A DNA stretch of 9,956 bases from Phycisphaerae bacterium. GTDB taxonomy: Bacteria; Planctomycetota; Phycisphaerae; UBA1845. Positions within the stretch are counted from its first letter, which is position 1, and every line of letters starts with the position of its first letter. The position numbers were made by a program, and so were the translations under genes. A model generated the notes under the pieces. The model ran no database searches. It saw only the letters and a list, made by a program, of their open reading frames with translations, and was not told where the DNA came from. The stretch lies in NCBI GenBank assembly GCA_029260155.1, contig JAJDDU010000221.1, forward strand, positions 1-9,956, written 5' to 3'. Of this stretch, positions 1-6,302 are shown piece by piece.

Positions 1-1
1 C

Positions 2-1051
2 ACCGCGCGCAGCGACGTGGACATCTACGACATTGGACCTCTGCATGCGGGCGATCGGCTCATCGTGGATGTCAATGCGGACGCGCGACTCGATGCGGCG
101 GCCGCGGTTTTCGATGCCGGCGGCAACCTCATCGAACTCAATGACGACCGAAACTTCTTCGCGCTACAGGTCGACCCGTATCTTCGTTTGATGGCCACGC
201 GCGACAGCGATGCTTGCTACGTCGCGGTCACCACCAGCCCGGCGTCGAGTTCTACTGGATCGTACACGCTGTCTTTGTCGTTGGTTTCGGAAGCGACGGT
301 ACCCTCGCCGCGTCCGCAGACCGTCTTGCTGAACTTCGACGGGGCGTCGTCCGTAGCGTTCGGCGGCCGGCAATCCGTAGACATCGAACCGTTCGACGCC
401 GGCGCCATTTCCCCGAGTCTCGCTGGGAGGACGGGCGAGTTGATCGACTTGATCGTTGCTCGCGTGCGCGAGGACTACCACGGCCTGGATGTGGAGTTCC
501 ACACGAGTCGTGATACCGTCGAAACAGGGGCCAGCGTGTCGACCGTTCACTTCGGTGCGTACGATCCCGCCTTGCTCGGCGTGGCTGAAAACGTGGACGA
601 GTTCAACGAATTGTTGGTGCAAGAAGCCATCGTGTTCGCTGACACCTTTGAAGTGTTCAACGCGCTGAACCCGAGTATCGAGGAATTCGCCATTGCCCTG
701 GCCAACGTCGCCAGTCACGAGACGGGTCATCTGCTCGGTCTGGTACACACCGCCGACATTCACAGCGTCATGGACATCACAGCCACCCTGCGCCAGTTGA
801 TGACCAACCAGGCCTTCTCGCGATCACCGCTGCAATCGGCGACGTTTTCGCTTGGCCATCAGGACGCGACGCAGTCCCTCGTGGACTCGGTCGGCGGCGA
901 TCTTGATACCGTTCGGAAGAACGCCGCCAGTCAGCTCGGCCAGGCGAAAAGCATGTCGGAGGGTAAGGCCTTCGACGGCATTGATGGCCCGCGCGTGCGA
1001 TTTTCGACATGCGGCGGGGGGTTTGCACACGTGGCCGGCTACGCTGATTGA
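2..1051 (+). CDS. Matrixin-like metalloprotease with N-terminal PPC-like domain (5' truncated)
   Basis: Zinc-dependent secreted or surface protease, by family. The frame is open to the left edge, so the true start and any signal peptide lie outside; the GTG at 17 is an internal Val codon, because codons 2-16 (TARSD) continue the match to the downstream paralogue. Counting from 17, about residues 1-90 form a beta-rich pre-peptidase (PPC)-like domain (DIYDIGPLHAGDRLIVDV). The catalytic domain carries HETGHLLGLVH at 234-244, the metzincin HExxHxxGxxH site with Glu235 as catalytic base, and SVMD follows as the probable Met-turn. It aligns along most of its length with the gene at 1128-2297. It is unusual in having about 45 extra C-terminal residues beyond the end of the paralogue, ending in a Gly-rich, Cys-containing stretch. 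The M10 matrixin assignment is by motif only. Confidence 0.85.
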   Translation, partial: TARSDVDIYDIGPLHAGDRLIVDVNADARLDAAAAVFDAGGNLIELNDDRNFFALQVDPYLRLMATRDSDACYVAVTTSPASSSTGSYTLSLSLVSEATVPSPRPQTVLLNFDGASSVAFGGRQSVDIEPFDAGAISPSLAGRTGELIDLIVARVREDYHGLDVEFHTSRDTVETGASVSTVHFGAYDPALLGVAENVDEFNELLVQEAIVFADTFEVFNALNPSIEEFAIALANVASHETGHLLGLVHTADIHSVMDITATLRQLMTNQAFSRSPLQSATFSLGHQDATQSLVDSVGGDLDTVRKNAASQLGQAKSMSEGKAFDGIDGPRVRFSTCGGGFAHVAGYAD

Positions 1052-1127
1052 CACGACATTCGCGCTTTCCGTACCATAGCCTGTGCAAGCGGGCGAGCAG
1101 AAACGAGAGGCGGTACGGGCGCGGAGC

Positions 1128-2297
1128 ATGCAGCAGCGACACAACATCCAACGACGACGGACTATTCTCACTGCCGCGTGCGTAGCTCAGGTGGCGTGTG
1201 CTGGTTGTGGTATTGTTAGTATTGACGGAGGCGGCAGTCCCGTCGATGGCAATCGCAATTCGACGGCAAATGACGCCGCAGTCCGAACTTCCGGCGAGCC
1301 GAACGACGATTTCACCCAACCCATCGTCGCGTTATTCGACGCATCCCGGCGGGCCAAGCTTGAGGGCTCCATCGCGGCTGCCACCGACATCGACGTGTTC
1401 GACTTGGGTCCTCTGAACGCCGGCGACAGAATCGTGGTCGACGTCGACACCAATGCGCTCGCGGGCAGCCTCGACTCGATGATCGGTCTGTTCGACGCCG
1501 ACCAAAACCTGTTCGCCAACAACGACGACAGCGGGTTCACGCTCGACTCGACCATAGACGAGATCGTGCGGCACGACTCCGAGCGGTACTATCTGGTAGT
1601 CTCTGCGTCGACGTTCGCGGACCGCTTCGGTTTGACTGGCTCGTATCGCGTTGACGTGGAGGTCGCTTCCGGCCAATTGGTACCGAGTCCGCACGGGCAA
1701 ACAGTGTTCCTCGATTTCGACGGTGGGCTGGTCGACGCAGACAACCTCGGAATTGCGCAAGTTCCCACGTTCGACGCCGCCGACATTCACCCCCGATACA
1801 CCGGCCAAACGGAGTTGATCAAGGAGGGAATCGTCGACAGGTTCACCGCGGCGTTCGACGGATTCGATGTGACAGTGTTTACGAGCGACGATGCGGTTGC
1901 TCCCCGTGCCCCTTTTACGACCGTGTTCTTCGGGGGTTTTCCTCCGGTCGGGCTAAACGCTTTCGGAATCTCCGAGCACGTCGATCAGTTCAATGAAGAT
2001 CCCGGCGACATCGCGGTTATCTTCACCGAGACGTTTTCACCGCACGTGTTCACCATCCCTCCAACGGCCGAGCAACTCGGGTTGGCCATCGGCAACATCG
2101 CAGCGCACGAGGCCGGTCATCTGCTCGGGCTCGACCACGTTGCCGATTCGACGGCACTGATGGACGCCGTATCACCTGCCGACACGTTTCTAGAAGTGCA
2201 AGTCTTCAAGCACGCGCCGCTGTACGCGCCCGAGCTTTTCCCAATCGGTTTCCAGGACGCGGTGCTGCTGTTGTCCGAAATCGTCGGCGTGCTGTAG
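1128..2297 (+). CDS. Matrixin-like metalloprotease, PPC-like domain plus metzincin domain, probable lipoprotein
   Basis: Second of two tandem secreted metalloproteases. ATG 1128 (389 aa) is preferred over the in-frame GTG at 1083 (404 aa) because it puts a short signal at the N-terminus: Arg9-Arg11, a modest hydrophobic stretch, then Cys24/Cys27 (ACAGCG) as a non-canonical lipobox, then a Gly/Ser/Asn-rich linker. No convincing Shine-Dalgarno is visible for either start. A PPC-like beta domain (DVFDLGPLNAGDRIVVDV, NNDDSG) precedes the protease domain. HEAGHLLGLDH at 327-337 is the zinc site, with ALMD following as the Met-turn. PPC domains are usually C-terminal in secreted proteases, so the N-terminal placement, shared with the upstream paralogue, is notable. 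The substrate is unknown; outer-membrane anchoring is inferred. Confidence 0.85.
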   Translation: MQQRHNIQRRRTILTAACVAQVACAGCGIVSIDGGGSPVDGNRNSTANDAAVRTSGEPNDDFTQPIVALFDASRRAKLEGSIAAATDIDVFDLGPLNAGDRIVVDVDTNALAGSLDSMIGLFDADQNLFANNDDSGFTLDSTIDEIVRHDSERYYLVVSASTFADRFGLTGSYRVDVEVASGQLVPSPHGQTVFLDFDGGLVDADNLGIAQVPTFDAADIHPRYTGQTELIKEGIVDRFTAAFDGFDVTVFTSDDAVAPRAPFTTVFFGGFPPVGLNAFGISEHVDQFNEDPGDIAVIFTETFSPHVFTIPPTAEQLGLAIGNIAAHEAGHLLGLDHVADSTALMDAVSPADTFLEVQVFKHAPLYAPELFPIGFQDAVLLLSEIVGVL

Positions 2298-2388
2298 GTC
2301 ACGTCCCTGGTCCCCTGGTCTGGACTCGTGAACCGGCCCTCGGTATCCTTCGTAAGATATATGGCTGTTTCTCGCGAGGAGGCTCGGT
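2298..2388 (+). promoter_or_regulatory. Intergenic leader with strong Shine-Dalgarno for the three-gene cassette
   Basis: This gap separates the protease genes from the five-gene block. GAGGAGG at 2376-2382 lies 6 nt before ATG 2389 and is the strongest ribosome-binding site in the centre of the window. An AT-rich island TAAGATATAT at 2353-2362 could hold a -10 element (TAAGAT, 4/6 to consensus), but no -35 box is found at a proper distance, so a promoter is likely here but not located. An imperfect hairpin (GGTCACG 2297-2303 with CGTGAACC 2327-2334) has no T tract. Confidence 0.4.
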
Positions 2389-3048
2389 ATGGCAGTACGG
2401 ATCCCGAAGACGCACGAGGGACCGTTGCGCGATCTGATGACGATGGAGCCCGAGGCACGCAACGGGCTGATTGAGGCAATACGCTCTGCGGCACCGGTTA
2501 TCGACCCGAGCAAGCTGATAGGCCTCGTGGCTGGCGCGACACAAATCCCTGAGAAGACGGTTGCCCCGATTGTTTGGATGCTTACCTCGATGTATAGCGC
2601 GTCGGAAAGCTCGCGGAAGGGGTTTGCAAGACAAGTCGTGGACGCGGCCCGTGACCTCGGCAAGCCGGACGACGTAGATTTTGAAGCGTTCCAGCGAGAC
2701 TTGGAACAGTTGCTCCGCTGCGACGATTCGTTGGGTGTAACAGCGAAGGTCGCGGAAGTGCGACGTGAGTACGGACACGTCTATTGCAGTGCCAGGATTC
2801 TAACGGACATACGACCAGTGTTCGGTGAGGATCCTGCGCAAGCGCCCTTGGCAGGCGCGATTGTTCATACGCTGAGGGTCACCTATCACGAAACAAGTGG
2901 CCACAAGGACTTTCACGTCGCCCTCGACGCCGCTGACCTTCGGGAGCTCCGAACGCTGGTGGATCGAGCGATCAAGAAAGAAACGTCGCTCAAGGGAGAG
3001 ATCGCGAAGACTGGAATGCAGTACTTGGAAGTGGAGACCGACTCGTGA
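2389..3048 (+). CDS. Conserved-looking protein of unknown function, first gene of a three-gene cassette (219 aa)
   Basis: No known enzyme motif, signal peptide or membrane segment; predicted cytoplasmic. ATG 2389 is fixed by GAGGAGG 6 nt upstream. About residues 1-125 look entirely helical. The rest looks alpha/beta: a possible strand at SARILTDIRPVF, another at IVHTLRVTYHE, a third at KDFHVAL, then a long amphipathic helix (DLRELRTLVDRAIKKETSLK). The stop overlaps the next start as GTGA (3045-3048), so translation is probably coupled. From memory, bacterial hypothetical proteins with the same 'SARILtDIRPVFg ... HtLrvtYHe ... HvALDaaDL..Lr.L..RA' pattern exist, which would make this a conserved family rather than an orphan; this was not checked. 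The layout recalls the helical-plus-COMM arrangement of COMMD proteins, but that is speculative. Confidence 0.8.
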   Translation: MAVRIPKTHEGPLRDLMTMEPEARNGLIEAIRSAAPVIDPSKLIGLVAGATQIPEKTVAPIVWMLTSMYSASESSRKGFARQVVDAARDLGKPDDVDFEAFQRDLEQLLRCDDSLGVTAKVAEVRREYGHVYCSARILTDIRPVFGEDPAQAPLAGAIVHTLRVTYHETSGHKDFHVALDAADLRELRTLVDRAIKKETSLKGEIAKTGMQYLEVETDS

Positions 3049-3635
3049 CAAAGATGGCCAATGCGTACCAGTGCCTGGAACTGAGTGCAGCGCCGCGGCA
3101 GAGTTGGTTCGAGAAGTGCCAAGAGAGCATCGACCGTGAACATCGATCACGTGAAGGAGAGGCATCGGAAGGGTCATCATGGGGTGTGCCATTCGTGGGC
3201 ACCAAGTGCTTGTTGCCGCGACCCGTGCCCGACGTCGAGGAATCGCTGTCGGCTGCGCTTCGCCATATCTCAGACGCTATCGAAGGATCGCGATCACTTC
3301 TTCAGCTCCAGGATGATTGGGATGAAGCGGGTGCCGTTCCGATCTCTAAACAGACATGGCGCCGTGCGACGGAGTTCCTCTCTCGTTACGCAGGGCGAGT
3401 ATGGGATACGTCTGGGGACGTTTTGGACGCGCCGGATATCACGCCCGTCCCAGACGGAAGCATCGACCTTCACTGGGACTCGCCGACGTACGAGATGCTG
3501 ATCAACATTCCTGTCGATCCTCGCGAAGCCGCTGGTTTCTACGGTGATGACCGCGATCGAATATCGATCGAGGGGCACTTCGATACACAGAGCGTAAATG
3601 AGGGGCTCCTGCATTGGCTAACGAAAGCGACGTAG
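3045..3635 (+). CDS. Conserved-looking protein of unknown function, second gene of the cassette (196 aa)
   Basis: Unrecognised function; soluble, acidic, without signal peptide. GTG 3045 is chosen because GGAG (3033-3036) lies 8 nt upstream and the start overlaps the preceding stop by 4 bp; ATG 3054 is an in-frame alternative. About residues 1-60 are low in predicted order. The core starts with a helix (SLSAALRHISDAIEGSRSLL), then DDWDEAGAVPIS at 90-101, a helix, and a strand-rich part with DGSIDLHW ending at Trp144. The 'WDgyGA.pI...a...A..FL ... P.i.P.pDGsi.LeW' pattern is one I recall from many short bacterial hypothetical proteins that often sit beside a homologue of the next gene. Beta-rich C-terminus (EMLINIPV, ISIEGHF) and a terminal LLHWL helix. 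It could be a binding or immunity-type partner, but nothing in the sequence proves it. Confidence 0.8.
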   Translation: MTKMANAYQCLELSAAPRQSWFEKCQESIDREHRSREGEASEGSSWGVPFVGTKCLLPRPVPDVEESLSAALRHISDAIEGSRSLLQLQDDWDEAGAVPISKQTWRRATEFLSRYAGRVWDTSGDVLDAPDITPVPDGSIDLHWDSPTYEMLINIPVDPREAAGFYGDDRDRISIEGHFDTQSVNEGLLHWLTKAT

Positions 3636-4000
3636 CGGCTTGGGAGGTCGAGCCGATACCCGATTCAGATGAACTCTACAAACGGGTTCACAGAAACCTG
3701 TTCAAGCCGGACAAGACGATCATGACCGGCGCGTTTCACCATCGCAGTATGTCGACGGATTGGGCAAAGTACTCTTCTGCTGATGACGCGCGCAACCGTG
3801 CACCAACACCGGATGACAACGCCGTAGTCAAAATGGCAGTGAGCGAAGTCCGCCAAATCCAGGATCTGGCTGTCGAACACAGCCCGCTGTCCGAGAACCG
3901 ATCGCATACTGATGTGGTGGGAAAGAAGAGCCAGAAGGTGCAGGTACTGTTGCGCCGAATATCCACGCTCGTGATTCCTCTGGCCGACCCGGAAGCGTAG
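3614..4000 (+). CDS. Conserved-looking protein of unknown function, third gene of the cassette (128 aa)
   Basis: Small soluble protein, no signal peptide. TTG 3614 is the only start that keeps the N-terminal motif; it has GAGGGG (3600-3605) 8 nt upstream and overlaps the previous gene by 22 bp. The next in-frame ATG (3722) would delete the motif IPDSDELYKRVH (residues 15-26). Other landmarks are TGAFHHRSMSTDWAKYSS (38-55) and DVVGKK (100-105) in a segment reading HSPLSENRSHTDVVGKK. This 'IPDsd.LYrR.H ... s.AF ... mStDw.kYs ... H.Pl.eN.aH..VVGKK' arrangement matches, from memory, a widespread family of bacterial hypothetical proteins with no assigned activity. Clustered conserved Asp/His/Arg/Lys residues would suit nucleic-acid or nucleotide binding or catalysis, but this is inference. 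Confidence 0.78.
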   Translation: MANESDVAAWEVEPIPDSDELYKRVHRNLFKPDKTIMTGAFHHRSMSTDWAKYSSADDARNRAPTPDDNAVVKMAVSEVRQIQDLAVEHSPLSENRSHTDVVGKKSQKVQVLLRRISTLVIPLADPEA

Positions 4001-4009
4001 GGGACAAGT

Positions 4010-4843
4010 GTGATTCTGGGATACGTAACAAACGGGTTCGCCCATCATACTCTGGCGGACGCGTTGCGCATTCTGGGCGACCTCGGCTATCGCAGCGTGG
4101 CCATCACGCTGGATCAGCATCATCTGAATCCGCTCGACGACGATTGGCCGGAGCGCGCGGAAGAGATCGGTCGGATACTGTCCGGCTTTGACATGCGCTG
4201 CACGGTCGAGACGGGCGCCCGCTTTCTGCTCGATCCGAAGCGGAAGCACCAACCCACGTTGATCAGCGAGGAGCCCGAGGATCGTGATCGGCGGATCGAG
4301 TTCCTTTGCAGAGCGATCGACGTGGCTGCGAGTCTGAACGCCGACAGCGTGTCACTGTGGTCGGGGTCGGCGGGTGAACTGCCCGCAGACGGGACGCATC
4401 TGGATCTCCTGCTTTCCGGGTTGCGGGACGTGATCGCGCACGCCGAACGTCACGAAATGCGCCTCGCCTTCGAGCCCGAACCGGGGATGCTCATCGAAAC
4501 GATGGCTCAGTTCGAGCGACTGCACAATTCGCTGGATCATCCGCTGTTTGGCCTGACGCTTGATATTGGCCACGTGCATTGCCTCGGCGACGGTGATCTT
4601 CTGGCGCACGCCGGACGGTGGCGCGATAAGCTGTTCAACGTCCACGTTGAGGACATGATTCGCGGAACGCACGAGCATTTGATGTTCGGCGAGGGCGAGA
4701 TCAACTTTACGGAAGTAATCGGGATACTGACAGCCATCGACTACGCAGGGCCCGTACACGTGGAGTTGTCGCGCCACAGCCACGATGCGCCCACGGTGGC
4801 AGCCGATGCGTTTGATTTTCTGTCAGCCCTTTGGCCAAAGTGA
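4010..4843 (+). CDS. Sugar phosphate isomerase/epimerase-like TIM-barrel protein (ebo-cluster type)
   Basis: AP endonuclease-2/xylose isomerase-like TIM barrel, 277 aa, the usual length. GTG 4010 follows the previous stop by 9 nt, with AGGGGA (3999-4004) as ribosome-binding site. The divalent-metal residues of the family are present: Glu155 in FEPEPG, Asp185 and His188 in LDIGHVH, His212 and Glu214 in NVHVED, and Glu252 in HVELSRHSHD. The first strand (ILGYVTNGFAHHTL) and HEHLMFGEGEINF are typical of the 'sugar phosphate isomerase' family found beside alkaline-phosphatase-like genes in ebo-type clusters. The substrate is unknown; isomerisation, epimerisation or lyase chemistry on a phosphorylated polyol is possible. 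The 17-bp gap to the next gene supports a joint function. It is shorter than EboE as I remember it, so no ebo symbol is given. Confidence 0.88.
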   Translation: MILGYVTNGFAHHTLADALRILGDLGYRSVAITLDQHHLNPLDDDWPERAEEIGRILSGFDMRCTVETGARFLLDPKRKHQPTLISEEPEDRDRRIEFLCRAIDVAASLNADSVSLWSGSAGELPADGTHLDLLLSGLRDVIAHAERHEMRLAFEPEPGMLIETMAQFERLHNSLDHPLFGLTLDIGHVHCLGDGDLLAHAGRWRDKLFNVHVEDMIRGTHEHLMFGEGEINFTEVIGILTAIDYAGPVHVELSRHSHDAPTVAADAFDFLSALWPK

Positions 4844-4860
4844 CACGAGGAGGCACTCGC

Positions 4861-6186
4861 TTGACGAAACATCTGATTTATCTTTCAGTGCCAGGCCTGC
4901 GCGCGCGAGACGTGTCCGATGCGTCGATCACGCCGACGCTGCACGCCTGGGCGGGCGCCGGTGTGTTAGCAGAGATTGCACCTTCGTTTCCCTGCGTGAC
5001 ATCCACGGTGCAAGCTACCACGTGGACCGGCACTGGTCCTGAGCAACATGGCGTCATCGCCAACGCGTTCTACGATCGCGATCGCAAGGAAGTGGAATTC
5101 TGGGTCGGGCGCAACGGCATGGTGCAGGGTGATCAAATCTGGGATGCCGTCGCCGGCGCGCAGATGACGTCGGCCGTCTGGCACGCTCAGAATATCAAGG
5201 ACGCCGCAGCCGACTTCATCATCACCCCGGAGCCGATTCACCATGACGATGGCCGCACAGAACTATCGTGTTATTCCAAGCCGGACGGACTGTACGACCG
5301 AATGCTCCCCAACCTCGGGCAGTTTCCGTTGCAGCACTACTGGGGACCGTTGGCGGGAATAGAATCGTCGAAGTGGATTCTCGATGCAGCCCAATGGTTG
5401 ATCTCGGCGCACGATCCAAACTTTCATTACATCTACTTGCCGCATCTGGATTACGCGTCACAGAAATTCGGGCCTGACAGCCCGCAGGCGATCGAGGCGC
5501 TTCGTTCGCTCGACGCAGAGTTGGCACGCTTCGCGGCATTCGTCGCTTCGACGCCCTCAACCCAAGATGCGGTGTTCCTCGTTGTATCTGAATACGCCCT
5601 GACCGATGTCTCCGGAGTCGTCTATCCCAATGTCGCGTTGCACGAGCTCGGCCTGCTCAGAACGCGGGAGCCCCAAGACGGCTCGGTGATCGATTTCGAG
5701 AACAGCCGTGCGTTCGCGATGGTCGACCACCAGTGCGCACATGTCTACGTTTCGGACGACGATGTAGACGCGGTCGTCGCGCTGTTTCGTGAGATGGACG
5801 GAATCGACTCGGTGTATGCTCGGGACGAGCGATCCGACATTGGCATGAACCACGCGCGGTCGGGCGAGGTGGTCCTGGTCGCGCGGCCGGATCACTGGTT
5901 CGCCTACTACTGGTGGCTTCGCGATGCCGACGCGCCGACGTTCGCGCGGACGGTCGACATCCATCGCAAGCCGGGCTACGACCCTGTCGAGTTGTTCTTC
6001 GACCCCAAGACCAAGAGCATTCCACTTGATGCCACGCTCGTGAAAGGCTCCCACGGTGCTCCGGTCGCCAGCGGCGCACAACGCGGTGCGATCGTCTGCT
6101 CGCGACCGTCGCCGCTCATCGAGGGCGGACGAATCTACCGCGACACGGAAATCAAACCACTCGTGACGGGACTTCTCGGGCTGTGA
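4861..6186 (+). CDS. Alkaline phosphatase/nucleotide pyrophosphatase-fold protein, EboF-like, with altered metal site
   Basis: Type I phosphodiesterase/nucleotide pyrophosphatase superfamily, 441 aa. TTG 4861 is chosen because GAGGAGG (4847-4853) sits 7 nt upstream; the longer TTG 4831 would overlap the previous gene and lacks such a site. The nucleophile region FPCVTSTVQATTWTGTGPEQHGV places Thr47 as nucleophile and keeps the TG..PE.HG signature. His398 in GSHG matches the last metal ligand and Asp197 (HLDY) matches the Asp of DxxGH. However, the first Asp is Pro11 (SVPGL), the His of DxxGH is Gln201, and the usual SDHG is SEYA (Glu244, Tyr245). Asp289-His290 (DHQ) might compensate. The C-terminus has TVDIHRKPGYDPVELFFDP, a stretch I associate with ebo-cluster phosphatase-like proteins. 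No signal peptide, so probably cytoplasmic. Catalysis is uncertain. Confidence 0.85.
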   Translation: MTKHLIYLSVPGLRARDVSDASITPTLHAWAGAGVLAEIAPSFPCVTSTVQATTWTGTGPEQHGVIANAFYDRDRKEVEFWVGRNGMVQGDQIWDAVAGAQMTSAVWHAQNIKDAAADFIITPEPIHHDDGRTELSCYSKPDGLYDRMLPNLGQFPLQHYWGPLAGIESSKWILDAAQWLISAHDPNFHYIYLPHLDYASQKFGPDSPQAIEALRSLDAELARFAAFVASTPSTQDAVFLVVSEYALTDVSGVVYPNVALHELGLLRTREPQDGSVIDFENSRAFAMVDHQCAHVYVSDDDVDAVVALFREMDGIDSVYARDERSDIGMNHARSGEVVLVARPDHWFAYYWWLRDADAPTFARTVDIHRKPGYDPVELFFDPKTKSIPLDATLVKGSHGAPVASGAQRGAIVCSRPSPLIEGGRIYRDTEIKPLVTGLLGL

Positions 6187-6240
6187 TCGATTTCGGATTC
6201 CGGGAATTCTCCTGCCCGCGAGAGGATTGCAATAAGAGCT

Positions 6241-6272
6241 GGGTGGCCCACCGCTGAAGCGATGGGCCACCC
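6241..6272. terminator. Long GC-rich hairpin between operon end and transporter gene (terminator or REP-like element)
   Basis: Perfect 10-bp arms GGGTGGCCCA (6241-6250) and TGGGCCACCC (6263-6272). The inside can fold further as CGC-TGAA-GCG (6252-6261) after one C/A mismatch, giving a stem-loop with a UGAA loop. It lies 54 bp after the stop of the phosphatase-fold gene and 30 bp before the transporter start. No T run follows (GGTCATAA), so it is not a textbook intrinsic terminator; it could be a transcript-stabilising or REP-like palindrome. Only one copy is in the window. Confidence 0.55.
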
Positions 6273-6302
6273 GGTCATAAGCACAAACACTGAGATGGGA
6301 AA

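Noticed and set aside
164..763. 199-aa minus-strand open frame opposite the first protease
   Set aside because: No ribosome-binding site and low-complexity Arg-rich sequence; the plus strand carries the HExxHxxGxxH protease.
2297..2334. Possible terminator after the second protease
   Set aside because: The arms pair only with a bulge and no T tract follows.
6197..6207. Short palindrome ATTCC-G-GGAAT
   Set aside because: Only 5-bp arms and no promoter around it; too short to call an operator.
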